Source of the DNA: Pelagibacterium xiamenense
GTDB taxonomy: Bacteria; Pseudomonadota; Alphaproteobacteria; Rhizobiales; Devosiaceae
Direction of reading: 5' to 3'
DNA: 64,000 nt
NCBI RefSeq assembly: GCF_021166475.1
Contig: NZ_JAJOYS010000002.1
Coordinates: 682,001-746,000 of the forward strand
Of the stretch, positions 1-8,478 are shown in pieces (within the stretch, counting starts at the first letter, position 1; every line of letters begins with the position of its first letter). Below the pieces are notes generated by a model, which was not told the DNA's origin, did no database searches, and saw only the letters and a list, made by a program, of their open reading frames with translations. The position numbers were made by a program, and so were the translations under genes.

Positions 1-731
1 ACATGGGCGCCAAGCCGCTCGCCGGGTTCGAGGGCGAGACCGTGACCGAGGGTCTGGACGGCCTGCGCGAACGCCTCGCCGAATACGCGCAGATCGGCGC
101 CGCCTTCGCAAAATGGCGCGGTGTCATCGCAATTGGCGAAAACAAGCCCAGCCGCGCGTCCATCGTCGCGAACGCCCATGCGCTCGCGCGCTACGCGGCG
201 CTCTGTCAGGAAGCGGGCATCGTGCCCATCGTCGAGCCCGAAGTCCTCGCAGACGGAGCCCCGGGCAATCACACCATCGACACCTGCGAGAAGGTCACCA
301 CCGAGACCCTTGCGGAAGTCTTTGAACAGCTCCGCACCGCCGGCGTCGCGCTCGACGGCATGATATTGAAGCCCAACATGGTCATCCCCGGCATCAATGG
401 CGAAAAGGTCAGTGTCGCCGAAGTGGCCGAACGGACCGTGCGGACCCTCAAGGCGACCGTACCCGCGATTGTCCCGGGCATCGCCTTTCTCTCGGGCGGC
501 CAGACATGCGAACAGGCGAGCGCCAACCTTTCCGCAATGCACAATCTGGGCGACCTGCCCTGGGGCCTGACCTTCTCCTATGGCCGCGCGCTACAGGCCG
601 AAGCCCTGTCGGCCTGGGGCGGCAAGCACGAGAACGTCGAAGCCGCACGCAAGGCTTTCATCCACCGCGCCAAAATGAACGCCCTCGCCTCGCTCGGCCA
701 GTGGGCGGCTGATCTCGATCACGCCGCGTAA
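1..731 (+). CDS. Class I fructose-bisphosphate aldolase, 3' part (cut by window edge)
   Basis: Glycolytic and gluconeogenic aldolase that splits fructose-1,6-bisphosphate through a lysine Schiff base. About 242 residues are visible; the family is near 340, so roughly 100 N-terminal residues lie before the window. The ATG at position 3 is probably internal, because family members continue upstream of the GAKPLAG motif. Visible active-site motifs are FAKWR (Lys37 of the visible part, equivalent to rabbit Lys146) and LKPNMV (Schiff-base lysine, equivalent to Lys229), followed by the phosphate-binding LSGGQ. The reading frame ends at TAA and is followed by a good terminator at 761-793. Family assignment is firm; only the N-terminus is unknown. 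Confidence 0.95.
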   Translation, partial: MGAKPLAGFEGETVTEGLDGLRERLAEYAQIGAAFAKWRGVIAIGENKPSRASIVANAHALARYAALCQEAGIVPIVEPEVLADGAPGNHTIDTCEKVTTETLAEVFEQLRTAGVALDGMILKPNMVIPGINGEKVSVAEVAERTVRTLKATVPAIVPGIAFLSGGQTCEQASANLSAMHNLGDLPWGLTFSYGRALQAEALSAWGGKHENVEAARKAFIHRAKMNALASLGQWAADLDHAA

Positions 732-760
732 AAAGCCGGCCCCACACTTCCCATGCATTA

Positions 761-793
761 AGGGGCGCTGTATCGAAACAGCGTCCCTTTTTT
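761..793 (+). terminator. Rho-independent terminator after the aldolase gene
   Basis: Stem GGGGCGCTGT / ACAGCGTCCC with a six-base loop, followed by six T residues. It separates the aldolase from the ThiE-like gene at 839. Confidence 0.8.
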
Positions 794-838
794 GTCACCT
801 TTGGCAGGCAAGGGACGCTCGTTTATATTCGGGGCGCC

Positions 839-1414
839 ATGACACACGAAATCTTTCTTATCGCAGCCGCGGACAAGGACGCCGCGACCCTGAGCGCGCA
901 GTTTGGAAACCTGCTTGAAACGGTGACCCCTGCCGTGCTGTTGATCCCCGCCGGCGCGCGCGATGCGGAAGCTTATGCCGGGCATGTCCGGGACATCCTG
1001 CCACGCGTACAACAGACCGGCTGCGCGGTCCTGCTCGACAACCGCCCCGAACTCGTCCGCGCGCTCGGTGCCGATGGCGTCCATATGACAGGTGGCATCA
1101 AGGCGCTCGCCGAGGCGATCGGCGATCTCAAGCCCGATTTTATCGTCGGCACCGGCGATATCGGCTCACGCCACGAGGCCATGACGCGCGGGGAGATGGA
1201 TATCGACTACCTGATGTTCGGCGACAGGAACGATACCGACGGCGTTGAGATGGCAAACTGGTGGGCCGAAACGTTCGAAATCCCCAGCGTCTACCGCGCT
1301 CGCGCGCACGACGATCCCGCACTCGCCACCATCGGCTCCGAATTCGTCGCCCTTGCGGATCCGGACTGGGACGATCCGATAAAGCTCAAATCGATCAAGG
1401 GATTGGCCGCATGA
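839..1414 (+). CDS. Thiamine-phosphate-synthase-like (ThiE/TenI fold) protein
   Basis: A 191-residue protein with the sequence layout of ThiE/TenI TIM barrels: an early hydrophobic strand, a segment LLDNRPELVRALGADGVHM that matches the ThiE nucleotide/pyrophosphate region, and GTGDIGSRHEA in place of the family G-S-H segment. True ThiE catalyses thiazole phosphate plus HMP-pyrophosphate condensation; several consensus residues look changed here, so thiamine synthesis is uncertain. No other thiamine gene is nearby. Its stop overlaps the start of the Sel1-repeat gene (ATGA at 1411-1414), so the two are probably co-translated and may share a role. Alternative: a non-catalytic TenI-like or substrate-binding homologue. 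Confidence 0.72.
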   Translation: MTHEIFLIAAADKDAATLSAQFGNLLETVTPAVLLIPAGARDAEAYAGHVRDILPRVQQTGCAVLLDNRPELVRALGADGVHMTGGIKALAEAIGDLKPDFIVGTGDIGSRHEAMTRGEMDIDYLMFGDRNDTDGVEMANWWAETFEIPSVYRARAHDDPALATIGSEFVALADPDWDDPIKLKSIKGLAA

Positions 1415-2445
1415 AGAAGCGAACGGCACTGGCGTTTGTTGCGGCACTCGCGCTGCCCGCCACCCCTGCGCTCGCCCAACAACCAACGCAAATGGATGAA
1501 GCCCTGGAAATCTCGCGCATGCTGCTCGCGGCGCCCGAGGGCGTCGATGCGGCCTATGGCGCCTATCAGCGTGGCTACTATCTCACAGCGCTCCAGCTCG
1601 CCACGCCCCGGGCCGAGGAAGGCGATGCCGCCGCCCAGACGCTGATCGCCGAGATTTATGCAAACGGGCTCGGTGTTGCCCGCGACATGGAGGAAGCTGT
1701 CGAGTGGTACACCAGAGCCCACGAGAATGGCGACATCCAGGCCAGCTTTCAACTTGCGATCATCTACCAGGTCGGTGACGGGATTGCGCGCGACCGCGCC
1801 AGGGCCGCCGAGCTTTTCGAAGCCGCGGCCGAGGGCGGCCACGTCGCCGCCAAGTACAATCTCGGCCTGCTCTATGTCGAGGGCGAGTATGTCGAGCCCA
1901 GCCTGACCCGCGCCGCCGAGCTGATCGGCGAGGCCGCCGAGGCAGGCTACCCCGACGCGCAGTACGATTTCGCCGTGATGCTGCTCGAGGGCGCCGGAGT
2001 GGCTCCCGACACGGCCCGCGCCATGGATCTGCTCATCGAGGCCGCCGAAGCCGGTCTCATCGCCGCTCAGATTGAGCTCGCAACGCTGTATTATACCGGC
2101 GCCAGTGGTGAGCGCGATCCGGAGGCCGCCGCCGGCTGGTACCGCACAGCGGCCGAACTGGGCAATCCGGTTGCCCAGGCACGCTATGCGATCATGCTGC
2201 TCGCCGGCGAAGGCCTGCCCCAGGCCAATCCCGAGGAGGCCGCCATGTGGCGCGCGCTCGCGCGCACCCAGGGGCACACCCTACCCCAGCTCGAACAGAT
2301 GATCGCCGGGATCAGCCCCGATGTCATCGCCGCCGGCGAGGAACGCGCCCGCTTCTGGCCCGGCCGTCCGCCGGCAAGTTCCGCGGTAACCGCCCCGCCA
2401 AGCTTCGATGGACCGGCCTCAAGTCCGGGCGCTGCCGAAAGCTGA
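1411..2445 (+). CDS. Exported Sel1-like (TPR) repeat protein
   Basis: A 344-residue protein beginning with a signal peptide (MKKRTALAFVAALALPA, cleavage likely after ALA near residue 21). It contains about six Sel1/SLR units of some 36 residues with the pattern A-x-x-x-x-G-x-x-x-A-x-x-x-L-x-x-x-Y/F-x-x-G, from about residue 55 to 320, ending in a Pro/Ser-rich tail. Sel1 proteins are periplasmic or extracytoplasmic scaffolds for protein interactions. The start at 1411 is chosen over an in-frame ATG 150 nt upstream because it starts the signal peptide and gives the 4-bp overlap with the preceding ThiE-like gene. Specific partner unknown. Confidence 0.88.
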   Translation: MKKRTALAFVAALALPATPALAQQPTQMDEALEISRMLLAAPEGVDAAYGAYQRGYYLTALQLATPRAEEGDAAAQTLIAEIYANGLGVARDMEEAVEWYTRAHENGDIQASFQLAIIYQVGDGIARDRARAAELFEAAAEGGHVAAKYNLGLLYVEGEYVEPSLTRAAELIGEAAEAGYPDAQYDFAVMLLEGAGVAPDTARAMDLLIEAAEAGLIAAQIELATLYYTGASGERDPEAAAGWYRTAAELGNPVAQARYAIMLLAGEGLPQANPEEAAMWRALARTQGHTLPQLEQMIAGISPDVIAAGEERARFWPGRPPASSAVTAPPSFDGPASSPGAAES

Positions 2446-2560
2446 CGCCGAGCGCACTTGAACATCCCCGCAATCTGGGGCAAAAGCCAGCGCACAGGAC
2501 ATCACTCATCTCCGCCGTGGACAGTCTCCCCGCCGGACCAGCAAAAGTCGCAAGCGAAAT

Positions 2561-3124
2561 ATGAAGATCAACGGCAACGAAATCCGTCCGGGCAATGTGA
2601 TCATGCACCAGGACAAGCTCTGGGTGGCGGTCAAGGTCGACCACGTCAAACCCGGCAAGGGCGGCGCCTACGCCCAGGTGGAACTCAAGGCCATCGTCGA
2701 AGGCACCAAGCTCAACGAACGCTTCCGCTCGGCCGAAACCGTCGAGCGCGTCACGCTCGAACAGAGGGACTTCCAGTACCTTTATCAGCAGGGCGACGCT
2801 CTGGTGTTCATGAACACCGACACCTACGACCAGATCGAACTCGACGTTGACTTCGTCGGCGACCGCGCCGCCTTCCTTCAGGACGGCATGATGGTGACGG
2901 TGGAAATGTACGAGGAAAAGCCCCTCGGTATCCAGCTCCCCGCCCAGGTGACGCTTGAAGTCACCGAGACCGAGCCGGTCGTAAAGGGTCAGACGGCGGC
3001 CAACTCGTTCAAGCCCGCGATCCTCGAAAACGGCGTCAAGACCATGGTCCCGCCCTTCGTTTCGACCGGCCAGAAGATCGTCGTCGACACCAGCGAAGTG
3101 ACCTATATCCGCCGCGCGGATTAA
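2561..3124 (+). CDS. efp: Translation elongation factor P
   Basis: 187 residues, the normal EF-P length, with the three-domain layout: KOW-like N domain, OB domain, C-terminal OB domain ending in the typical [17 protein letters not shown] segment. EF-P binds ribosomes stalled on polyproline and promotes peptide-bond formation. The tip loop PGKGGA carries Lys33, the position that is lysylated in Escherichia coli; no EpmA/EpmB-type modification gene is in the window. It precedes the inositol-monophosphatase-like gene by 38 bp, so the two may be one transcript. Confidence 0.97.
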   Translation: MKINGNEIRPGNVIMHQDKLWVAVKVDHVKPGKGGAYAQVELKAIVEGTKLNERFRSAETVERVTLEQRDFQYLYQQGDALVFMNTDTYDQIELDVDFVGDRAAFLQDGMMVTVEMYEEKPLGIQLPAQVTLEVTETEPVVKGQTAANSFKPAILENGVKTMVPPFVSTGQKIVVDTSEVTYIRRAD

Positions 3125-3162
3125 GCACCCCGCCAACACGAAATCCAGTAGGAACCCCGTCC

Positions 3163-3954
3163 ATGGCCCGCTCGGCGCTCTTGAACATCATGGTCAATGC
3201 CGCCCTCAAGGCCGGCAAAGGCCTCATCCGCGATTTCGGCGAGGTGGAGAACCTGCAGGTTTCCCGCAAGGGGCCCGCGGACTTCGTCTCGGTTGCCGAC
3301 AAGCGCGCTGAAAAGGTGATCATGGGCGAGTTGATGAAAGCGCGCCCCACCTATTCGCTCCTCATGGAGGAAGGCGGCGAGGTCAAGGGCACGGACGGGA
3401 TGCACCGCTGGATCATCGATCCGCTCGACGGCACCACGAACTTCCTGCACGCCATCCCGCTTTTTTGCACGGCCATCGCGCTCGAGCGGAATGGCGAGAT
3501 CGTCGCTTCGGTGATCTACAACCCGGTGATGGACGAACTCTACACCGCCGAGAAAGGCAACGGCGCCTGGCACAACAACCGCCGCCTGCGCGTCGCCTCG
3601 CGCAAGCACCTCGCCGAAGCGGTCGTCTCGACCGGCATCAAGCTGACCGGCAAGCCCACAGACGCCATCGCGCTGCGGCAGGTCGCGTCGGTCACTCCCG
3701 CGGTCGCCGGGATTCGCCGCTCGGGCTCGATCTCGGTCGACCTCGCCTGGCTTGCCGCGGGGCGCTTCGACGCGCTTTGGGAAGACCGTCTCGCCCCCTG
3801 GGACGTTGCTCCCGGGCTCCTGATGGTCAAGGAAGCCGGCGGCTTTGCCTCGGACTTCTCGGGCGGAGCGCATATGGTCGACAAGGGCGAGATTGTCGCC
3901 GGCAACGAGGCGCTCCAGGCGGCACTTTTGAAGACGATTCAATCGGTTCGCTGA
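3163..3954 (+). CDS. Inositol monophosphatase family protein (SuhB-like)
   Basis: 263-residue Mg-dependent sugar-phosphatase fold. Metal and phosphate motifs are visible: LMEEGGEV (metal-binding Glu), IIDPLDGTTNF (the IMPase signature), and WDVAPG with its catalytic-site Asp near residue 213. Length fits the family. It probably hydrolyses myo-inositol-1-phosphate or a related phosphate; SuhB members can also act on transcription. It lies 38 bp after efp on the same strand. A second, more distant paralogue (hisN-type) is at 60912. Substrate cannot be fixed from sequence. Confidence 0.92.
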   Translation: MARSALLNIMVNAALKAGKGLIRDFGEVENLQVSRKGPADFVSVADKRAEKVIMGELMKARPTYSLLMEEGGEVKGTDGMHRWIIDPLDGTTNFLHAIPLFCTAIALERNGEIVASVIYNPVMDELYTAEKGNGAWHNNRRLRVASRKHLAEAVVSTGIKLTGKPTDAIALRQVASVTPAVAGIRRSGSISVDLAWLAAGRFDALWEDRLAPWDVAPGLLMVKEAGGFASDFSGGAHMVDKGEIVAGNEALQAALLKTIQSVR

Positions 3955-4076
3955 GCCTCCGGCGCAAGAAAACCATTCACCAAGTCATTGTCAGGTCACC
4001 GTGGTCTGACTAAGCTGGCGCGAAAATACGCGTCGGCCGGACTGGCGCGTGCCCACTGCAATGCAGGCCAGGTGCA

Positions 4077-5078
4077 ATGAGCCAGAATTACGACCCCTAC
4101 CACCTCGCCAATCCGGCGGTCTATCTGATCAAGATGACCATCTTCCTCGTGCTGGTTGCGATGGTGGCGGTGATCCTCTTGCCGCAGCTGCTCGATGCGT
4201 TCTGGGCCAACCCCTTCATTAACGGCATGATTTTGTTCGTTCTTGCTGTGGGTATCGTGCTGTCGTTCCGGCAAGTGATCCGGCTCTTCCCGGAGGTCAA
4301 CTGGGTCAATTCGCTCCAGGACGGCCAGGACCCTGCACGCCGCAATCCGGTGCTGCTCGCCCCGGTTGCCGGCATCATGCGCGACCGGCTGGGCGAAACC
4401 GTCATCACCCCGGCCTCGATGCGCTCGATCCTCGATTCGGTCGGTATCCGCCTCGACGAGGCCAAGGACACCTCGCGCTACCTGACCGGCCTTCTGGTGT
4501 TCCTCGGCCTTTTGGGAACGTTTTACGGCCTGCTGCAGACCGTGGGCGCGGTTTCGGGCGTCATCCAGGGACTCGACGTCACGTCCGGCGATACCGCCAA
4601 TATTTTCGGGAATTTGAAGGAAGGCCTCGAAGCGCCGCTAGGGGGCATGTCGATCGCCTTCGCCTCTTCGCTGTTCGGTCTCTCCGGCTCGCTGATCCTG
4701 GGCTTTCTCGATCTCCAGGCGAGCCAGGCGCAGAATGCGTTCTACACCGATCTCGAGGACTGGATGAGCTCGATGACCGAGCTCGACCATCCCATGACCA
4801 CAATGCAGGCCAATAACTTCGGTGTCTCGGGTAACGAGATGCAGCAGATGTTCGAACGCCTCGGCGCCTCCATGCAATCTCAGAACTCGTCCCAGAACGC
4901 CATCCGCGCCATGGCCGAACTCGCAAAAGGGATCGACGGACTGGTCAAACACATCCGTGCCGAACAGGAAGACCTGCGCACCCACATTTCAGAGCAGACC
5001 GAAGTCAACAAACGCCTCTCGCAGCTCATCGACACGCTTTTGCAGGACACCGACCGCTCAGGCGGCGGACATCACTAG
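4077..5078 (+). CDS. MotA/TolQ/ExbB-like membrane protein (stator-type subunit)
   Basis: 333 residues. Four hydrophobic segments are visible at about residues 18-40, 46-66, 137-160 and 192-215. The last two carry the MotA/TolQ/ExbB signature features LGLLGTFYGLLQTV and PLGGMSIAFASSLFGLSG. A long hydrophilic, helical C-terminal tail (about residues 225-333) follows, ending in GGGHH. The stop is 12 bp before the MotB/OmpA-like gene, so they form a two-gene unit resembling a proton-driven stator. There are no flagellar, Tol or TonB genes in the window, so the machine driven is unknown. Length and pairing are unlike classical MotA (about 290 aa with large cytosolic loop) or ZorA (longer). Confidence 0.85.
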   Translation: MSQNYDPYHLANPAVYLIKMTIFLVLVAMVAVILLPQLLDAFWANPFINGMILFVLAVGIVLSFRQVIRLFPEVNWVNSLQDGQDPARRNPVLLAPVAGIMRDRLGETVITPASMRSILDSVGIRLDEAKDTSRYLTGLLVFLGLLGTFYGLLQTVGAVSGVIQGLDVTSGDTANIFGNLKEGLEAPLGGMSIAFASSLFGLSGSLILGFLDLQASQAQNAFYTDLEDWMSSMTELDHPMTTMQANNFGVSGNEMQQMFERLGASMQSQNSSQNAIRAMAELAKGIDGLVKHIRAEQEDLRTHISEQTEVNKRLSQLIDTLLQDTDRSGGGHH

Positions 5079-5090
5079 GGAAACCCGCCA

Positions 5091-6116
5091 ATGGCACTCG
5101 CCCGCAGCCGCGCAGCCGAACGCCCCAGCTTCTGGCCGGGCTATGTCGACGCGCTCTCGAGCCTGCTGCTGGTCATTATCTTTCTTCTCTCGATCTTCAT
5201 GATCACCCAGTTTTTCCTCAACCAGGAAATCCTGGGGCAAGACACGGCAATGCAGCGGCTCAACGCGCAGATCGCCGAACTGACCGAACTGCTCCAGCTC
5301 GAGCGCGCAAATGCCGACGACCTCGAGCTCACGATCGCGTCGCTTTCGGCAACGCTGCAAAACACCCGCGAAGAACGCGACAGCCTCGAACAGCAGCTTT
5401 CCGGTATTGGCGCGGGCTTCGGCGACGCCCAGGACCGCATCGCCGGCCTGGAATCCGAGCTTGCCGCCGAGGAAGAACTGACCCGCGAGGCCGAAGCCCA
5501 GGTTGCGCTCCTCAACCAGCAACTCGCCGCGCTGCGCCAACAGATCGGCGCACTCGAAGCGGCGCTCGACGCCGCCGAGCAGCGCGACGTGGAAAGCCGA
5601 ACCCAGATTGCCGATCTTGGCCGCCGCCTCAACATCGCCCTCGCCCAGCGCGTGCAGGACCTTTCCCGTTACCGTTCGGATTTTTTCGGGCGCATGCGCG
5701 AAGCGCTCGAGGGCCGCTCCGACGTCGAAATCGTCGGCGACCGTTTCGTCTTCCAGTCCGAAGTGTTGTTCGACGCCGGCCAGGCCCAGATCTCCGAGGA
5801 GGGGAGTGAGCAGATCTCCGCCCTCGCCGACGCCATCCTCGAGCTTGAAGACCAGATCCCGCCGGACATTCCCTGGGTGTTGCGCATCGACGGCCATACC
5901 GACCGGCGCCCCATCTCGACCCCGCAATTCCCCTCCAACTGGGAGCTCTCTGCAGCCCGAGCCATTTCCGTGGCCAAGCAGCTCGTCGAGGAAGGCGTTT
6001 CACCCAACCGTCTGGTCGCGGCAGGCTTCGGCGAATTCGCCCCGCTCGACCCCGCCGATACAGACGAGGCTTACCGGCGCAACCGGCGTATCGAGTTCAA
6101 GCTCACTGAGGGATAG
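5091..6116 (+). CDS. MotB-like OmpA-family peptidoglycan-binding protein with coiled coil
   Basis: 341 residues. One N-terminal membrane segment (about 20-45) starts with YVDALSSLLLVIIF; Asp20 sits where MotB has its proton-carrying Asp32, which supports a working ion channel with the upstream MotA-like subunit. Residues about 50-175 are a long Glu/Gln/Ala/Leu-rich coiled coil. The C-terminal half (about 215-341) is an OmpA/MotB domain with DGHTD, LSAARAISV and RRNRRIEF, the residues that bind diaminopimelate in peptidoglycan. The coiled-coil spacer is longer than in MotB. The unit is probably an envelope-spanning, ion-driven device anchored to the cell wall; its task is not known. Confidence 0.88.
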   Translation: MALARSRAAERPSFWPGYVDALSSLLLVIIFLLSIFMITQFFLNQEILGQDTAMQRLNAQIAELTELLQLERANADDLELTIASLSATLQNTREERDSLEQQLSGIGAGFGDAQDRIAGLESELAAEEELTREAEAQVALLNQQLAALRQQIGALEAALDAAEQRDVESRTQIADLGRRLNIALAQRVQDLSRYRSDFFGRMREALEGRSDVEIVGDRFVFQSEVLFDAGQAQISEEGSEQISALADAILELEDQIPPDIPWVLRIDGHTDRRPISTPQFPSNWELSAARAISVAKQLVEEGVSPNRLVAAGFGEFAPLDPADTDEAYRRNRRIEFKLTEG

Positions 6117-6134
6117 GGCCCCAGGCGCGCGAGC

Positions 6135-7976
6135 CTATCCCACCGCCGCCGTCGCTTCCCCCTCCGCCAGCCGGAACTGCAGCTTGGCCAATTCCGCATA
6201 CCGCCCGCCCTTGGCGACGAGCTCGTCATGCGTGCCTTCGTCGATGAGTTCGCCCTTTTCCAGCACGAGTATGCGGTCGGCGTTGCGGATCGTTGCCAGG
6301 CGGTGTGCAATGACCAGGGTCGTGCGCCCCTCCATCAGCCGTTCGAGCGCTTTTTGCACCAGATGCTCGCTCTGCGCGTCGAGCGCACTGGTAGCCTCGT
6401 CGAGGAGCAGAATGGGGGCGTCCTTCAAAAGCGCGCGCGCAATCGCGATGCGCTGCTTTTGTCCGCCCGACAGCATCACTCCGCGCTCGCCGACGATCGT
6501 GTCGTAGCCCGCGTCGAGCTCGGAAACGAATTCATGCACGAGCGCCGCCTTCGCCGCCGCCTCAATTTCCGCGTCGGTCGCATCCGGCTTGCCCAGCCGG
6601 ATATTCTCCGCAACGGTGCCGGCAAAAATAACAGGCTCCTGATCGACAGAAGCAAGCCGCGTGCGCAGCGCGCCCGGCTCGGCATCGCGCACATCGACAC
6701 CGTCGATGGTGACCTTGCCCGCGCGCACGTCATAAAACCGCTGCAGCAGGGCAAAGACCGTGCTTTTGCCTGCGCCCGATGCACCAACCAGCGCGACGGT
6801 CTGACCCGGTGTCACGGTGAAGCTGAGATTGCGCAGGATCGGCGCATCGTCGCGCGTCACATAGGTGAAATCCACATTCTCGAACCCCACCGTCCCCACA
6901 GGCGGTTCGGGCATCGCCACCGGATCGGGCCGGACGGGGAGACCCGGCTCGGTATCCAGCAGCTCGAACAGCCGCTCCGTTGCCCCCGCCACCTGTTGGA
7001 GCGTGCCGAAAAGATCACTCATATTGGTGAGCGATCCGGTCGCGACGACGGCATAAATGCCGAACTGGGCAAGCTCGCCCGTCGTCACCGCGCCCGAGAA
7101 CACTGCCTGGCTCCCCAACCAGACGAGCGCCACCATAGCGGTCGTGCCGACGAACATCACGGCGCCAATGAGGAACGAGCGCGTCAAAAGCCGCGCCATC
7201 TCGGCGCGGAAGCTGGCCTCGGAATAGGTCCCGAACAGGCGGCGTTGCTCGCCCTCCTGCACGAACGACTTGATGGTTTTGACCGAGGAGAGCGTCTCTG
7301 TCGCCATGGCCGAGATATCGGCCAGCGTCGATTGCGTGCGGCGGGACGCCTTGCGCATCCGGCGGCCGAAATATACGAGCGGCAGAACGATGATGGGAAT
7401 GACGACGATCACCCCCAGCGCGAGCTGGAAATTGGTGAGAAACATCATTCCCACCGCGCCGACCATCAGGATGGCCGAGCGCAGGAACAGCGACGCGGAC
7501 GAGCCGATCGCGTTGCGAATGACCGCGACGTCCGCGTTGAGCCGCGAGGTCAACTCGCCTACCCGGTTGACGTCGAAGAACGTCGCATCGAGCGTCAGAA
7601 GGTGCTCGAAGACCGCCTTGCGCAAATCGGTGATGACCCGCTCACCGATGACGGAGATGAAGTAGTACCGTGCGCCCGCCGAGACCGCCATGACCGCGGC
7701 GATAATGACGATCACCCACGCATAGCCCGAAACCACCTCGATATTGCGGGTGATAAAGCCCTCGTCGATGAAGTCTCCCGCCAGCGCGGGGATCGAGAGC
7801 GATGCAACTGCCGCGACGAGCAGAAACACCAGCGTCCAGAACACCCGCACCGGATAGCGCAGAATGAACGGCACCAGCCGGCCCAGCGCCGCAAAGGAGG
7901 TGGCCTTGGCACCGGCCTTGAGGCGAGGAGGTTCCTTGGCGGTTGGGCTGTCCGCCTCTTTGGTCGTATCCGACAT
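6135..7976 (-). CDS. ABC exporter, MsbA/half-transporter type (fused TMD-NBD)
   Basis: 613 residues: a six-helix exporter membrane domain (about 35-330) then an ATPase domain (about 370-605). ATPase motifs are complete: GASGAGKST (Walker A, about residue 395), a Q-loop in VDQEPVIF, LSGGQKQR (signature), ILLLDEATSALD (Walker B) and the switch His in IAHRLAT. It should work as a homodimer exporting a lipid or amphipathic compound, as MsbA and LmrA do. It stands alone, converging with the stator-like pair (19 bp between stops). Substrate is unknown; no lipid A genes are adjacent. Confidence 0.93.
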   Translation of the reverse strand: MSDTTKEADSPTAKEPPRLKAGAKATSFAALGRLVPFILRYPVRVFWTLVFLLVAAVASLSIPALAGDFIDEGFITRNIEVVSGYAWVIVIIAAVMAVSAGARYYFISVIGERVITDLRKAVFEHLLTLDATFFDVNRVGELTSRLNADVAVIRNAIGSSASLFLRSAILMVGAVGMMFLTNFQLALGVIVVIPIIVLPLVYFGRRMRKASRRTQSTLADISAMATETLSSVKTIKSFVQEGEQRRLFGTYSEASFRAEMARLLTRSFLIGAVMFVGTTAMVALVWLGSQAVFSGAVTTGELAQFGIYAVVATGSLTNMSDLFGTLQQVAGATERLFELLDTEPGLPVRPDPVAMPEPPVGTVGFENVDFTYVTRDDAPILRNLSFTVTPGQTVALVGASGAGKSTVFALLQRFYDVRAGKVTIDGVDVRDAEPGALRTRLASVDQEPVIFAGTVAENIRLGKPDATDAEIEAAAKAALVHEFVSELDAGYDTIVGERGVMLSGGQKQRIAIARALLKDAPILLLDEATSALDAQSEHLVQKALERLMEGRTTLVIAHRLATIRNADRILVLEKGELIDEGTHDELVAKGGRYAELAKLQFRLAEGEATAAVG

Positions 7977-8072
7977 GGGCCTTGGGTCGCTTTGTCGTTG
8001 ATGCCGGGCTTAGATAGGGCGTCACGACCGCGCGAGCAACCAAAGAGAACCGAATGGGCGCAAATGCCGCCC

Positions 8073-8101
8073 TTGCGCTTTATGCGATCTTTCTGTAAAA
8101 G
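8073..8101 (+). promoter_or_regulatory. Possible sigma-70-type promoter for rpmE
   Basis: TTGCGC and TAAAAG separated by 17 bp, about 70 bp before the rpmE start. Fit to consensus is only moderate. Confidence 0.35.
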
Positions 8102-8172
8102 CCCGCCAACAGTTTTGAGACACACTATGTCCGGGCGCCGCGCGCGCCCGTTTGATTTAGGGCCGAACGACC

Positions 8173-8397
8173 ATGAAGAAAGATCTGCATCCCGACTATC
8201 ACTTCATCACCGTCGTGATGACCGATGGCACCGAATACAAGACCCGCTCCACCTATGGCAGCGAGGGCGACACCCTTCGGCTCGACATCGACCCCAAGAC
8301 GCACCCGGCCTGGACTGGCGGCTCGGGCCGCCTTGTGGACCGCGGCGGCCGCGTCTCGCGCTTCAAGGAAAAGTTCAAGGGCATCCTGGGCTCGTAA
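8173..8397 (+). CDS. rpmE: 50S ribosomal protein L31
   Basis: 74-residue L31. It starts [19 protein letters not shown] and has the family C-terminal [12 protein letters not shown]. It lacks the CxxC zinc-binding cysteines and carries the length and sequence of the alphaproteobacterial form. It is a single-gene unit closed by a strong terminator at 8425-8453. Confidence 0.97.
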   Translation: MKKDLHPDYHFITVVMTDGTEYKTRSTYGSEGDTLRLDIDPKTHPAWTGGSGRLVDRGGRVSRFKEKFKGILGS

Positions 8398-8424
8398 GCC
8401 CTGTAGAACCCGCAAACGCAAGAA

Positions 8425-8453
8425 AGCCCGGTCATCGCGCCGGGCTTTTTTTC
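8425..8453 (+). terminator. Terminator after rpmE
   Basis: AGCCCGG / CCGGGCT stem with an eight-base loop followed by a T-rich run. It lies between rpmE and the converging rcdA gene and may also stop minus-strand transcripts. Confidence 0.88.
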
Positions 8454-8478
8454 TTGCCGGGAATGCAGATAACGCCGC

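Noticed and set aside
732..838. TPP riboswitch before the ThiE-like gene
   Set aside because: The only structure there is the aldolase terminator; the conserved TPP-switch sequences were not found.
4077..6116. Calling the MotA/MotB-like pair a Zorya defence system
   Set aside because: ZorC, ZorD or ZorE homologues are absent next to it, and neighbours are housekeeping genes; left as an uncharacterised stator-like pair.
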